Of a stretch of 64,000 nt of DNA, positions 18,707 to 29,400 are shown one piece after another. This DNA is from Pseudomonas fluorescens. GTDB lineage: Bacteria; Pseudomonadota; Gammaproteobacteria; Pseudomonadales; Pseudomonadaceae. Position 1 is the first letter of the stretch. Every line of letters begins with the position of its first letter. The notes under the pieces were generated by a model. It saw nothing but the letters and a program-made list of their open reading frames with translations. It made no database searches and had not been told where the DNA came from. The stretch is taken from contig NZ_LR134318.1 of assembly GCF_900636825.1 (NCBI RefSeq), positions 1,521,501 to 1,585,500 of the forward strand, read 5' to 3'. The position numbers and the translations under genes were made by a program.

Positions 18707-19191
18707 AAAGGCCACGCCTGTCGGCCGTGCAGGCACTGTCGGATTTTCGGTTGGCGCTGACCTTTATTGATGGTCAGAAACTTATCCTTGATCTTGATCG
18801 TGATATTCACACTTATCCAGGGCTACATCCTTTACTCGACCCGCAAGTGTTTGCGACGGTGACGCTGGACGATTACGGCTGGACCGTCGAATGGCTTGAG
18901 CCAGATATTCAGATTGGCGCGGACACGCTTTATATGGATGCGCTGGTTCAGAATGCCGCTGATGAAAACACGCGAATCTTCATTGCCTGGCGAGCTCGGA
19001 CGGGGCTGTCACTCAACCAGGCTGCCGAGGCGCTTGGGGTGAGTACTCGAAGCATCAGCCGCTATAGCAATGGTCGAGAGCCAGTACCACGCTCGTTGGC
19101 GCTGGCGTGCCTGGGCTGGGATTCGCTTCAGCAAAACTCGACATTGGCTGCCGAGGAATCTGGCCGCTATGACATTAAGCGCAAAACCTAA
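18694..19191 (+). CDS. DUF2442 protein with C-terminal HTH
   Basis: 165 aa from the ATG at 18694, which has ggagg 11 nt upstream; the frame is open further upstream but that portion overlaps the DUF4160 remnant. Residues ~8-85 match DUF2442 (LSAVQALSDFRLALTFIDG...GWTVEWLEPDIQIGADTLY) and the C-terminal ~50 form a Cro/XRE-type HTH (LSLNQAAEALGVSTRSISRYSNG). Such genes normally pair with DUF4160 partners in toxin-antitoxin-like units; here the partner is decayed. Its stop overlaps the convergent DUF748 stop by 4 bp. Confidence 0.75.
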   Translation: MLPMKRPRLSAVQALSDFRLALTFIDGQKLILDLDRDIHTYPGLHPLLDPQVFATVTLDDYGWTVEWLEPDIQIGADTLYMDALVQNAADENTRIFIAWRARTGLSLNQAAEALGVSTRSISRYSNGREPVPRSLALACLGWDSLQQNSTLAAEESGRYDIKRKT

Positions 19192-20264
19192 CCCTCATCC
19201 GGCTTCGGCCGTTCATAACGCGCACTGAACGCCTGAACGAAGCCATTGCGCAAAATTTGCAGGAAGGCTTCGAAGCCGTTGATGTTTTGTTGATGGACGT
19301 TGCCGCTGAGTTCGACGCGGGTGGCGAACTGGTTTTTGCCCTGATTCTTCAGCACGGTTTCGGTACCGCCGACCAGCGCTTCCCAGACTGAGCGAAAGAG
19401 CCCCTTGTTTTTGTTCTCCACGTCTTGCTGCCAGTTGAAAACATCGACGTCGCGCAGCAGAGGCTTGATGTAGCCGGTCAGCCGGGCTTTTTGCGCTTTC
19501 GCTTCGATCACCACGTCGCCGTGGCCGGCATTGAAATCGAACTTGCCGTAGGCCGACGCGAAGTCGTTCATGCGTTTGAGTTCGATGTCTCGGGCGCGCA
19601 GGCGGAATTCGAAATCTTCGAAGTTGCTCAAGGGATCGAACGTGGCCGTCGTTTCCATCGGGGCGTGCCCCAGGAGCAGGGCTTTGCCTTCGAAGCGGGC
19701 GTCGCGTTTGCCTTCTTTATCGACAACGTTGGTGAGGTTGTAAATGCTCGCGTCGACATTGGTCGCGTTCATGTTCACGGGCGGTTTTGAGTTGAAGTTG
19801 CGGAACGTGATTTTGCCGTCGTTGATCTGCACTTCGTCGAGGGTGATTGGCAGGAGCTTGCCCAGTTGCGCGCGCCAGTCCGTGCCTTGACCGGTCTGGG
19901 AATTCTGTTTGTTGGCGCCGCCATCGACGAAGTTGATCTCGGGTTTGAGGAATTGCACCTGCGCGACCACCGCATGGTCGTACCACAGTGAATGCCAACT
20001 GACCGATAAGTCGATCAACGGTGCATTGACGAAGGGCACCGGGACCTTGCCATCGACCTTGACGATTTTCAGCCCGTTGATCTTGTAGGCGCCGCGCCAC
20101 CACGCGAGATCGACGTCGGTGATTTGTCCACGGTAATCACCCATGTCGGCCAGTTTTTCGTTGAGGTAGTCGCGCACCACATAGGGCAAGGCGATGTGCA
20201 GTGCGATCAACAGCACAACGATCCCCGCGAAAGTCCACAACGGCCAACTGTAGCGACGCTTCAT
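19188..20264 (-). CDS. DUF748 envelope protein
   Basis: 358 aa with one N-terminal membrane anchor (WPLWTFAGIVVLLIALHIALP, residues ~7-27) and a long β-rich periplasmic part typical of DUF748/AsmA-like proteins (GYRGQITDVDL..., DLSVSWHSLWYDHAVVAQV). Probably an inner-membrane-anchored periplasmic protein of the lipid-transport/AsmA type; no specific substrate can be named. Confidence 0.8.
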   Translation of the reverse strand: MKRRYSWPLWTFAGIVVLLIALHIALPYVVRDYLNEKLADMGDYRGQITDVDLAWWRGAYKINGLKIVKVDGKVPVPFVNAPLIDLSVSWHSLWYDHAVVAQVQFLKPEINFVDGGANKQNSQTGQGTDWRAQLGKLLPITLDEVQINDGKITFRNFNSKPPVNMNATNVDASIYNLTNVVDKEGKRDARFEGKALLLGHAPMETTATFDPLSNFEDFEFRLRARDIELKRMNDFASAYGKFDFNAGHGDVVIEAKAQKARLTGYIKPLLRDVDVFNWQQDVENKNKGLFRSVWEALVGGTETVLKNQGKNQFATRVELSGNVHQQNINGFEAFLQILRNGFVQAFSARYERPKPDEG

Positions 20265-20392
20265 GACTGCAATTCCCTGACGATGTAAAGCGATTGACTA
20301 TCACGCGTTGCAGACGTTCGACCCGACTGGACGGGATTGGGCAACAGGCTTACCTTGGAAGGCTGAATTCAATGCTGCATAAGGACCCAGCC

Positions 20393-21367
20393 ATGAGCCG
20401 TATTTTTGCTGACAATGCCCATTCCATCGGCAACACGCCGCTGGTGCAGATCAACCGCATCGCGCCTCGTGGCGTGACCATTCTGGCCAAGATCGAGGGG
20501 CGCAACCCCGGTTATTCGGTCAAATGCCGGATCGGCGCGAACATGATCTGGGATGCCGAAAGCAGCGGCAAACTCAAGCCCGGCATGACCATCGTCGAAC
20601 CGACATCGGGCAATACCGGCATCGGTCTGGCGTTCGTCGCCGCCGCTCGTGGTTACAAATTGATGCTGACCATGCCAGCGTCGATGAGCATCGAGCGCCG
20701 CAAAGTGCTCAAGGCCCTGGGCGCCGAACTGGTGCTGACCGAACCGGCCAAAGGCATGAAGGGTGCCATCGAAAAGGCTGGCGAAATTGTTGCCAGCGAT
20801 GCCGATAAATATTTCATGCCGGCGCAGTTCGATAACCCGGCCAACCCGGCCATTCATGAAAAGACCACCGGCCCGGAAATCTGGAACGATACCGACGGCG
20901 CAGTGGATGTGCTGGTGGCGGGTGTTGGAACCGGCGGAACCATCACTGGCGTTTCGCGGTATATCAAGAATACCCAGGGCAAACCGATTCTTTCGGTGGC
21001 CGTAGAACCGGTGTCCTCGCCGGTGATCACCCAGGCGCTGGCCGGCGAAGAAATCAAGCCGAGCCCGCACAAGATTCAGGGTATCGGCGCCGGTTTTGTT
21101 CCGAAGAACCTCGATTTGAGCATGGTTGACCGGGTCGAGCAGGTCACCGATGAAGAATCCAAGGCGATGGCGCTGCGGCTGATGCAGGAAGAGGGAATTC
21201 TGTGCGGGATTTCCTGCGGTGCGGCCATGGCCGTCGCGGTGCGTCTGGCCGAAACTCCGGAAATGCAGGGCAAGACCATAGTGGTGATCCTGCCCGACTC
21301 CGGTGAGCGTTATCTCTCGAGCATGTTGTTCAGTGACCTGTTCACCGAGCAGGAGAATCAGCAGTAA
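20393..21367 (+). CDS. cysK: Cysteine synthase A
   Basis: 324-aa O-acetylserine (thiol)lyase, a PLP fold-type II enzyme making cysteine from O-acetylserine and sulfide. The PLP lysine is K44 (YSVKCRIG), the substrate loop is TSGNTG (71-76), and the phosphate cradle [10 protein letters not shown] is intact. High similarity through to the C-terminus ([15 protein letters not shown]) marks CysK rather than CysM. The ATG at 20393 follows an aagga site; an earlier in-frame start would add ~33 unrelated residues. Confidence 0.95.
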   Translation: MSRIFADNAHSIGNTPLVQINRIAPRGVTILAKIEGRNPGYSVKCRIGANMIWDAESSGKLKPGMTIVEPTSGNTGIGLAFVAAARGYKLMLTMPASMSIERRKVLKALGAELVLTEPAKGMKGAIEKAGEIVASDADKYFMPAQFDNPANPAIHEKTTGPEIWNDTDGAVDVLVAGVGTGGTITGVSRYIKNTQGKPILSVAVEPVSSPVITQALAGEEIKPSPHKIQGIGAGFVPKNLDLSMVDRVEQVTDEESKAMALRLMQEEGILCGISCGAAMAVAVRLAETPEMQGKTIVVILPDSGERYLSSMLFSDLFTEQENQQ

Positions 21368-21551
21368 CCCCGTTGATTCACGTCAGCCCAGGTTCAGGAG
21401 CGATAGGGTAATAATTGCTTTGTTGCGCAATCGTTAACAGTGAATCCTGACGCTTCCGGGTTTTTCCCGAGGCCGGTAATGTTTATCATGGCCGGCTGCC
21501 ATGTCGGGTAAAGGGCATTGCGCAGCGTTGTTTTTATTCAAGGAGTTGTTG

Positions 21552-22490
21552 ATGACCGTTTCGTTTGCCGCCAAGGCGTTTGTGCTGTTGCTGTTTCTGG
21601 GCAGCACGCTTTATGTGCATTTGCGCGGCAAGGCGCGTTTGCCGGTACTGCGTCAGTTCGTCAACCACTCGGCCCTGTTCGCGCCCTATAACGCACTGAT
21701 GTACCTGTTCTCCGGCGTACCGTCCAAGCCCTATCTGGATCGCAGCAAGTTTCCGGAGCTCGATGTACTGCGCGACAATTGGGAGATTATTCGCGACGAG
21801 GCCATGCATCTCTTCGATGAGGGCTACATTCGTGCTGCCGAGAAGAACAACGACGCCGGTTTCGGCTCGTTCTTCAAAAAAGGCTGGAAGCGTTTTTATC
21901 TCAAGTGGTACGACAAACCGCTGCCGTCGGCGCAAACCCTGTGCCCGAAAACGGTTGCGCTGCTCAGTGCAATTCCCAACGTCAAAGGTGCGATGTTTGC
22001 GCTGTTGCCAGGCGGCAGTCATCTCAATCCGCACCGCGATCCGTTTGCTGGCTCCCTGCGTTATCACCTGGGCCTGTCGACGCCGAACTCCGATGATTGC
22101 CGGATTTTCGTCGACGGTCAGGTTTACGCCTGGCGTGACGGCGAAGACGTCATGTTCGACGAGACCTATGTGCACTGGGTCAAGAACGAAACCGATCAGA
22201 CACGCGTGATTCTGTTCTGCGACGTCGAGCGCCCATTGCGCAATCGTCTGATGACCCGCATCAACCGCTCTATCAGCGCTTTCCTCGGTCGCGCTACCGC
22301 ACCGCAGAACCTCGACGACGAACGCGTCGGCGGCATCAATCAGGCGTATGCCTGGAGCAAGCGCTTCAGCGACACATTCAGCGGCGGGGTCAAACAGTGG
22401 AAGCGCAGCAATCCCAAAGCCTATCGCGTGATGCGACCGGTGCTGGCGGTGCTGGTGCTGACGGTGTTGGGCTATTGGTTGTTTGGTTGA
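21552..22490 (+). CDS. lpxO: Lipid A hydroxylase LpxO
   Basis: 312-aa Fe(II)/2-oxoglutarate dioxygenase of the aspartyl/asparaginyl β-hydroxylase family that 2-hydroxylates a secondary lipid A acyl chain. An N-terminal membrane helix (AFVLLLFLGSTLYV) and a C-terminal hydrophobic segment anchor it to the inner membrane. The iron triad is visible as H161/D163 (NPHRDPF) and H208 (YVHWVKN). The ATG at 21552 has a strong aaggag site. A Rho-independent terminator follows. Confidence 0.9.
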   Translation: MTVSFAAKAFVLLLFLGSTLYVHLRGKARLPVLRQFVNHSALFAPYNALMYLFSGVPSKPYLDRSKFPELDVLRDNWEIIRDEAMHLFDEGYIRAAEKNNDAGFGSFFKKGWKRFYLKWYDKPLPSAQTLCPKTVALLSAIPNVKGAMFALLPGGSHLNPHRDPFAGSLRYHLGLSTPNSDDCRIFVDGQVYAWRDGEDVMFDETYVHWVKNETDQTRVILFCDVERPLRNRLMTRINRSISAFLGRATAPQNLDDERVGGINQAYAWSKRFSDTFSGGVKQWKRSNPKAYRVMRPVLAVLVLTVLGYWLFG

Positions 22491-22510
22491 GCCGGGATCA
22501 GGCAATAAAA

Positions 22511-22536
22511 AACCGCTCCTTGTGAGCGGTTTTTTT
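22511..22536 (+). terminator. Rho-independent terminator of lpxO
   Basis: Stem aaccgctc / gagcggtt with a 5-nt loop and a following T run. An A run on the opposite side makes it bidirectional. It overlaps the stop codon of the small minus-strand gene at 22535. Confidence 0.9.
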
Positions 22537-22711
22537 ATGAGCGCAAGGAGAAGGACAACCCGGCCAGTACGCCGTTTGGCTCCTCAACGGCTGGGTTAGC
22601 CAGTGCCTTCCTGATGCGATTCATCTCAGTGTCAGATAACTCACTGGAAGACTGCTTTCTTCCTGGCTTTCTGGACTTGGGTGATGCTTTCTTTTCAACG
22701 GCAGCTTTCAT
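22535..22711 (-). CDS. Small basic hypothetical protein, 58 aa
   Basis: Begins with a Lys/Arg-rich stretch (MKAAVEKKASPKSRKPGRK) followed by a predicted helix (SELSDTEMNRIRKALA) and a hydrophobic end. An aga-rich site (ggagatgcc) precedes the ATG. It starts 42 bp after the GNAT-like gene on the same strand, so the two are probably one operon. I do not recognise the family. A small charged protein next to an acetyltransferase-like gene could be an antitoxin-like partner, but that is inference only. Confidence 0.55.
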   Translation of the reverse strand: MKAAVEKKASPKSRKPGRKQSSSELSDTEMNRIRKALANPAVEEPNGVLAGLSFSLRS

Positions 22712-22753
22712 GGCATCTCCAACACTGATTAGGAATGAACAGATGATCCGATA

Positions 22754-23293
22754 CTAGACGTAGTCAATTCGCTTCACAAGACGACCCTCGGGGTCGAACT
22801 CGAAACCCAATTGGCGATACAACGGTATGGCTCCCGATAAAGGCTCCTGAATTTCTATTTGCTGGCTGCCGATGATCCGTGCGAAGTGAGTAACCGCTGT
22901 TAGTGCAAACGTCGCTATGCGGTTCTTAAGGGGATGATCGGTTGATGGTTGACCCTCAAGACGCACAATCTTGACTCTCAAGCGGCTTCTGTTCGGATTG
23001 GCAAAGCATAATCCGCAAAGCTCATGGTCGAACCAGATTGCCAAATCAAAGCTCATTGGCTCTCTGGCCTTCCACCGGACAACATCCTCCCAGCAGAAAT
23101 GAGGATTGATCCACTCCTCGTAAAATTTCATGGCAGATGCATCGATCGCTTCGAAGCGAACCCTGGAGTGATCAATATCTACAACCCCGCGCTCCTCCAG
23201 TTCGCTCTGTAGCTTCGAAAATGTAACAGCGGTCCGTTTTCTCGCGTCCGACCGATACAACTGATACCGCAAATATGTCCTTTCCCTTGGCAT
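22754..23293 (-). CDS. GNAT-like acetyltransferase, unassigned
   Basis: 179 aa. The C-terminal part looks like a GNAT fold: ...TAVTHFARIIGSQQIEIQEPLSGAIPLYRQLGFEFDPEG, where the last β-α (PLYRQLGF) is characteristic. The N-terminal half (RYQLYRSDARKRTAVTF..., PHFCWEDVVRWKAREP) is unfamiliar. Base composition is visibly less GC-rich than the neighbours, suggesting recent acquisition with the 58-aa gene downstream. Start at 23293 is the first ATG in frame; its ribosome site is weak. Confidence 0.6.
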   Translation of the reverse strand: MPRERTYLRYQLYRSDARKRTAVTFSKLQSELEERGVVDIDHSRVRFEAIDASAMKFYEEWINPHFCWEDVVRWKAREPMSFDLAIWFDHELCGLCFANPNRSRLRVKIVRLEGQPSTDHPLKNRIATFALTAVTHFARIIGSQQIEIQEPLSGAIPLYRQLGFEFDPEGRLVKRIDYV

Positions 23294-23467
23294 GTGATTT
23301 CGTGCATTCCATGTCTCCTGGCAAATCCGTTGCCACCGACAATTACCCTAATCTTCCAGCATTGGGTTGTCGCTACCGGCCCTTTGCCCAAGTCATTGCG
23401 GACTGTTTCCGTCCGGCCGTATCAGCTAGCGATCAAGATTTCAGCAACCCTGCAGATCAACGAGTAA

Positions 23468-24367
23468 TCACCCGTGCAGGGGCCTCACCACCGCCGGTTT
23501 CAACACCAGCCACAACGCCAGCGCAATCAAAACCCCGCCATACACATGCGCCATCGACAGCGGTTCATCCAGCAGCAACGCTCCCCACAACACGCCGAAT
23601 GGCGGGATCAGGAAGGTCACGGTCATTGATTTCACCGGCCCGATCGAGGTGAGCAGGCGGAAGTAGATGATGTAGGCGAAGGCCGTGCAACCGAGGCCCA
23701 GCCCCAGCAGCGACAGCCACACGCTCCAACCGCCCCAACTCACCGGTGGCGCGGTGACTATGCTGTAGCCGAACACCGGCAGCAGGAACAGTGTGGCGCC
23801 GAGCATGCTGCCCAGCGCTGACAAACGACTGTCCACTCCGCCGGCCTGATCCAGCCAGCGCCGGGCCAGAAACCCGGCAAAACCGTAGCAGGTGGTCGCT
23901 AGCAGGCAGGCAAGGGCGCCCATCAGCAATTGCATATCGAAAGCCACGGGCCCGGCACGGGTCAGCACGCCGACGCCGAGCAGACCGAGAAAGACCCCGC
24001 TGAACTTGGCCGCGGTGAGCTTTTCGCTGAAGAACAACGCGCCAATCAGCACGCCCATCAGAGGCGTGGTGGCGTTGAAGATGGCCGAATAACCGGCGGG
24101 CAGGACCAGCGCGGCGATTGAATAGAGCGTCGCCGGCAGCCCGGAATTGATCACGCCCAGCACCATCAAGGGTTTCAGTTTGCCTGTGAAATCCCAGCTG
24201 ATACGCATCAGCCCGAGGATCACCAGCAGCCCGACAGCGGCAATCGATACGCGAAAAAACGCCGTCGGAACCGAGCCGATTACCGGCGCGATCACGCGCA
24301 TGAACAGAAAACTCGCGCCCCAAATGGCCGCCAGCGACAACATCCGGACAATATCGACAGGGCTCAC
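23468..24367 (-). CDS. DMT/EamA family transporter
   Basis: 299-aa inner-membrane protein with ten predicted helices in two EamA repeats; the first repeat opens with LAAIWGASFLFMRV and ends with LGVGVLTR, the second with LLDEPLSMAHVYGGVLIALALWLVL. Drug/metabolite exporters of this type move amino acids or small metabolites, but substrate cannot be inferred. Divergent from aceK with a ~215-bp gap. Confidence 0.88.
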   Translation of the reverse strand: MSPVDIVRMLSLAAIWGASFLFMRVIAPVIGSVPTAFFRVSIAAVGLLVILGLMRISWDFTGKLKPLMVLGVINSGLPATLYSIAALVLPAGYSAIFNATTPLMGVLIGALFFSEKLTAAKFSGVFLGLLGVGVLTRAGPVAFDMQLLMGALACLLATTCYGFAGFLARRWLDQAGGVDSRLSALGSMLGATLFLLPVFGYSIVTAPPVSWGGWSVWLSLLGLGLGCTAFAYIIYFRLLTSIGPVKSMTVTFLIPPFGVLWGALLLDEPLSMAHVYGGVLIALALWLVLKPAVVRPLHG

Positions 24368-24583
24368 GGCGGGTCTCCTTCCTTGATCGGGACGAGAGTG
24401 TTACCGAGGCCCCGAATGATGGCAACCGCTAATCGGGCATTTAATTGTGCGTAACCGCCGCGGGCATGGAAGTGCGGTTTGCTACAACCGGCATTACATT
24501 TGGCAGAAATTGCACTTCACCTGCACACGCTTACGTGACTAAGCTCAGGCACAGATGCTCACATGCACGCAGAGGTTTCATCT

Positions 24584-26305
24584 ATGCCGCAGCAATGGCC
24601 AGCCACCGACATCGCCCGCATGATCCTCGATGGCTTTGACGATTACCGCGAGCACTTTCGCCGGATCACCGATGGCGCCCGCGAGCGCTTCGAGCAGGCG
24701 CGTTGGCAAGAGGCGCAGGCAGCATCCGCGGCGCGGATCAACCTCTACGAAGAAAAAGTCGGCGAGACCATCGCCCGCTTGCGGGAATATTTCGATGAAC
24801 CGACGCTGATGAACGTCAGTTGTTGGCCGCTGGTAAAAAGCGCTTACATCAGCGTCATCGATCTGCGCTTCGACGATGAGCTGTCCGAGACCTGGTACAA
24901 CTCGATTTTCTGCGGTTTGTTCAGCCACGATCTGATCAGTGACGGCTGCATGTTCATCCACACCACACGCCCAAGCCTGCGCCGTGCCCGCGCCGCGCAA
25001 ACCCGTACCTACAAGCCGCAAGGCCAGTTGTCGGGCATTCTGGCGAGCATCTTTGCCGATTACCGTTTCAGCGAGGATTACGCCGATCTGCCCGGCGATC
25101 TGCTGCGGCTCGAAGCGCAGTTGCGCGAGAACTTGCCGGATTGGGTGTGCAAAGACCCGGAACTCAGCGTCGAGCTGTTTTCCTCCGTGCTCTACCGCAA
25201 CAAAGGCGCATATCTGGTCGGGCGCATTTACACTCGCGACGAACAGTGGCCACTGGTGATCCCGCTGCTGCACCGCGAGGGCAGAGGCATTCAGATCGAT
25301 GCGTTGATCACCGACGAAGCCGATGTGTCGATCATCTTTTCCTTTACCCGCTCCTATTTCATGGTCGATGTGCCGGTTCCGGCAGAGTTCATCGGTTTCC
25401 TGCGGCGTATCCTGCCGGGCAAGCACATTGCCGAGCTGTACACGTCGATTGGCTTCTACAAACACGGCAAATCCGAGTTTTATCGTGCGCTGATCAATCA
25501 TCTGGCCAACACTGACGATCAGTTCATCATGGCCCCCGGCGTGCGCGGAATGGTCATGAGCGTGTTCACGTTGCCGGGCTTCAACACCGTGTTCAAGATC
25601 ATCAAGGACCGCTTTTCGCCGTCGAAAAACGTCGATCGCGCCACCGTCATCGAAAAGTATCGACTGGTGAAAAGTGTCGACCGTGTCGGGCGCATGGCCG
25701 ATACCCAGGAGTTCGCCGACTTCCGTTTTCCGCTGAGCAAATTCGATCCGGCATGCCTGGAGGAATTACTTGAAGTCGCGCCGTCGACGGTGTCGGTCGA
25801 GGGCGAAACCGTGTTGATCCGTCACTGCTGGACCGAGCGCCGGATGACGCCGCTCAACCTCTATCTGGAAAATGCCAACGACGCGCAAGTGCGCGAGGCG
25901 CTGGAGGATTACGGTCTGGCGATCAAGCAGTTGGCCGCGGCAAACATTTTTCCCGGCGACATGCTTCTGAAGAACTTCGGCGTCACCCGCCACGGCCGTG
26001 TGGTGTTTTACGACTACGACGAGATCTGCTTTCTGACCGAGGCCAACTTCCGCCACATTCCCAAACCGCGCACGCCTGAGGATGAAATGGCCTCCGAGCC
26101 GTGGTATTCGATCGGGCCGCTGGATGTGTTTCCCGAAGAGTTTCCGCCGTTTCTGTTTGCCGATTCAGGGCAACGCAAACTGTTCGATCAGTTGCATGGC
26201 GAGTTATATAACGCCGATTACTGGAAGAGCCTGCAGGAAGCGATTCGGGCCGGGAAGGTCATTGATGTTTTCCCGTATCGGCGCAAGGGCCTCGACAACG
26301 AATAA
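24584..26305 (+). CDS. aceK: Isocitrate dehydrogenase kinase/phosphatase
   Basis: 573-aa bifunctional enzyme that phosphorylates and dephosphorylates isocitrate dehydrogenase, switching carbon between the TCA cycle and the glyoxylate shunt. N-terminal regulatory domain and C-terminal kinase-like domain are present; [16 protein letters not shown] is the family's ATP-loop region and [26 protein letters not shown] is the catalytic/metal segment. ATG at 24584 (agagg upstream) preferred over one 21 bp earlier. It is not next to aceA/aceB here, so it is regulated as a single gene. Confidence 0.95.
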   Translation: MPQQWPATDIARMILDGFDDYREHFRRITDGARERFEQARWQEAQAASAARINLYEEKVGETIARLREYFDEPTLMNVSCWPLVKSAYISVIDLRFDDELSETWYNSIFCGLFSHDLISDGCMFIHTTRPSLRRARAAQTRTYKPQGQLSGILASIFADYRFSEDYADLPGDLLRLEAQLRENLPDWVCKDPELSVELFSSVLYRNKGAYLVGRIYTRDEQWPLVIPLLHREGRGIQIDALITDEADVSIIFSFTRSYFMVDVPVPAEFIGFLRRILPGKHIAELYTSIGFYKHGKSEFYRALINHLANTDDQFIMAPGVRGMVMSVFTLPGFNTVFKIIKDRFSPSKNVDRATVIEKYRLVKSVDRVGRMADTQEFADFRFPLSKFDPACLEELLEVAPSTVSVEGETVLIRHCWTERRMTPLNLYLENANDAQVREALEDYGLAIKQLAAANIFPGDMLLKNFGVTRHGRVVFYDYDEICFLTEANFRHIPKPRTPEDEMASEPWYSIGPLDVFPEEFPPFLFADSGQRKLFDQLHGELYNADYWKSLQEAIRAGKVIDVFPYRRKGLDNE

Positions 26306-26308
26306 CAG

Positions 26309-26392
26309 CAGCTGCAAGCGGCAAGCTACAAGCTGCAAGTCACAACGGCTTTTTCTTGCGGCTTGTAGCTTGGCGCTTGCAGCTGCTTTTCT
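26309..26392. repeat. Inverted repeat of gcaagctacaagctgcaag type
   Basis: Arms gctgcaagcggcaagctaca and the reverse complement around cttgtagcttggcgcttgca flank a short spacer in the aceK-hrpA gap. A related copy occurs at 32920-32985, so this is a second interspersed repeat family. Confidence 0.8.
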
Positions 26393-26439
26393 GCGACAAT
26401 CGCCCCCCTGCATTAACAGACGACCGAATTGCGTACCCG

Positions 26440-29400
26440 ATGACCGACGAATCGCCCTCCATCGACAAACTGCTGAAAAATCTCGATCACGCCATGCTCG
26501 CCGACCGTCACCGGCTGCGGCGGCAGTTGCTTGAGCTGCGCAAGAAACCCGACGAGGCCAAACTGGCCCAGTGGGTGGCGCGGATGCAGGCGTCCTGTGA
26601 TCAGGTGCTGGCGCGGCGTGCCAGCCTGCCGGTGATTCGTTACGACGACAGTTTGCCGATCGCGGCCAAACGCGACGAGATCAAAAAAGCCCTGGAACAA
26701 CATCAGGTGCTGATCATCGCTGGTGAAACCGGTTCGGGTAAAACCACCCAATTGCCGAAAATCTGTCTGGAAATCGGCCGCGGCCAGCATGGCTTGATCG
26801 GCCACACCCAGCCGCGCCGCATCGCCGCACGCAGCGTCGCCAGTCGGGTTGCCGAAGAACTCGGCACGCCGCTCGGATCGCTGGTCGGCTATCAGGTGCG
26901 CTTTGAAGATCAGAGCGATGCCAACACTTTGATCAAACTGATGACCGACGGCATTCTGCTGGCGGAAACCCAGAACGATCGCTACCTCGAGCGCTATGAC
27001 ACGATCATTGTCGACGAAGCCCACGAGCGCAGCCTTAACATCGACTTCCTGCTCGGTTATCTGAAAACGCTGTTGCCACGGCGTCCGGATCTGAAGGTCA
27101 TCATCACCTCGGCAACCATCGATCTGCAGCGCTTCTCCAGGCATTTCGACGATGCGCCGATTGTCGAGGTGTCGGGCCGCACCTTCCCGGTGGAGACTTG
27201 GTATCGCCCGCTGACGCTGGAACAGGACGAAGAGGGCAACCGCGTCGAGGATGACCTGACCGTGGATCAGGCCATTCTCGCCGCGCTTGATGAAGTTGCC
27301 GCGTATGAGCGTAGCGAGCGGCGCAGTCCCGGCGATGTATTGGTGTTCCTGCCGGGCGAGCGCGAGATTCGTGACGCCGCCGACATGCTGCGCAAGGCTC
27401 AGCTCAAACACACCGAAATCCTGCCGCTGTATGCACGCCTGTCGCCGGCCGAGCAACAACGGATTTTCCAGTCGCACCCTGGTCGCCGCGTGGTGTTGGC
27501 GACCAACGTTGCCGAAACCTCGCTGACCGTGCCGGGCATCCGCTACGTGATCGACAGCGGCACCGCGCGCATCAGCCGTTACAGCTATCGCGCCAAGGTG
27601 CAACGCTTGCCGATCGAGGCGATTTCCCAAGCCAGCGCCAATCAGCGTAAAGGTCGCTGTGGCCGCGTCGAGCCGGGGATCTGCATTCGGTTGTACAGCG
27701 AGGAGGATTTTCTCGGTCGTCCGGAATTCACCGATCCGGAGATTCTGCGCACTAACCTGGCGGCGGTCATTCTGCAGATGCTGCATTTGCGCCTGGGTGA
27801 AATCACCGCGTTCCCGTTCATCGAGCCGCCGGACGGCAAGGCGATCAGCGACGGTTTCAATCTGCTGCAAGAGCTCTCGGCGGTCGATCGCAACAGTCAG
27901 CTGACCCCGCTGGGCCGCCAGTTGGCGCGCTTGCCGGTGGATCCGCGCATGGGCCGCATGCTGCTCGAAGCGGCGAAACTTGGCAGCCTGCAAGAAGTGC
28001 TGATTGTCGCCAGTGCGATGTCGATTCAAGACCCGCGCGAACGTCCGCCGGAGCGTCAGCAAGCAGCCGATCAGGCGCACGCACAATGGAAGGACGTCGA
28101 TTCCGACTTCGCCGGGCTGGTGAATCTGTGGCGCGGTTTTGAAGAGCAGCGTCAAGCGCTGACCGCCAGCCCATTGCGCAACTGGTGCCGGAAGAATTTT
28201 CTCAACTACCTGCGGCTGCGCGAATGGCGCGATTCTCACCGGCAGTTGAGCCTGATCTGCCGCGACATGCAGCTGAGCCTGAATAAAGAACCGGCGGATT
28301 ACCCCAAGCTGCACAAAGCGGTATTGGTTGGCCTGCTCAGTCAGATCGGTCAGAAAACCGAGGATGGCGATTACGTCGGCGCCCGTCAGCGACGCTTCTG
28401 GATTCACCCGTCGTCGGGCATCGGCAAGAAACGCCCGCAATGGCTGATGACCGCCGAACTGGTGGAAACCACCAAGCTCTACGCGCGCATGGTCGCCAAG
28501 ATTGATGCCGACTGGATCGAACCGCTGGCCGGGCATCTGATCAAGAAAAATCACTTCGAACCGCATTGGGAGAAGAAGCGCGGTCAGGTCGTCGCGTTCG
28601 AACAGATCACCCTGTTCGGGTTGATCGTGGTCGGCCGTCGCCCGGTGCATTACGGCCCGATCGATCCGGTGGTTTCGCGTGAGCTGTTCATCCGCGAAGG
28701 CCTGGTGCGCGGCGAGATTCAGTCGCGCGCCAAATGCCTGAGCGCGAACAAGCAACTGCTGGAACAACTCGACGAGCTCGAAGCCAAGGCCCGTCGCCGC
28801 GACATTCTCGCCGACGAAGAAACCTTGTACGCGTTTTACGACGCGCGCTTGCCGGCGGAGATTCACCAGACCGCGACCTTCGACAGTTGGTACAAGGTCA
28901 ACAGTCAGAAAGACCCGCAGCTGTTGATCATGCGCGAGGAAGACGTGCTGGCCCGCGAGGCCAGCGAAGTCACCGCGCTGCATTATCCGGACACGCTGCA
29001 CATCGGCGATCTGGAGCTGGCGCTGACTTATCACTTCGAACCCAATCACCCGCGCGATGGCGTGACCCTGCGCGTGCCGGCGCCGCTGCTGCCGATGTTG
29101 CCGCCAGAACGCCTGGAATGGTTGGTGCCGGGGCTGATCGAGGCCAAGTGCATTGCGCTCGTGCGTAATCTGCCGAAAGCGCTGCGGAAGAACTTCGTGC
29201 CGGTGCCGGACTTCATCAAAGCCGCCTTGCAGCGCATGACCTTTGCCGAAGGCTCTTTACCGCAGGCGCTGGGCCGCGAGCTGTTGCGCATGACCGGCGC
29301 GCGTGTCAGCGACGAGGCGTGGGCGGAAGCCGCGCAACAGGTCGAAAGTCATCTGCGCATGAACCTGGAAATCGTCGATGGCCAAGGCAAGTTTCTCGGC

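Noticed and set aside
21368..21551. Possible sRNA or riboswitch between cysK and lpxO
   Set aside because: No terminator or recognisable aptamer structure was visible in the 184-bp gap.
26413..29049. 878-codon open frame on the minus strand opposite hrpA
   Set aside because: It mirrors codon structure of hrpA in a high-GC genome; composition is His/Gln/Arg-heavy with no domain, and it has no plausible ribosome site.
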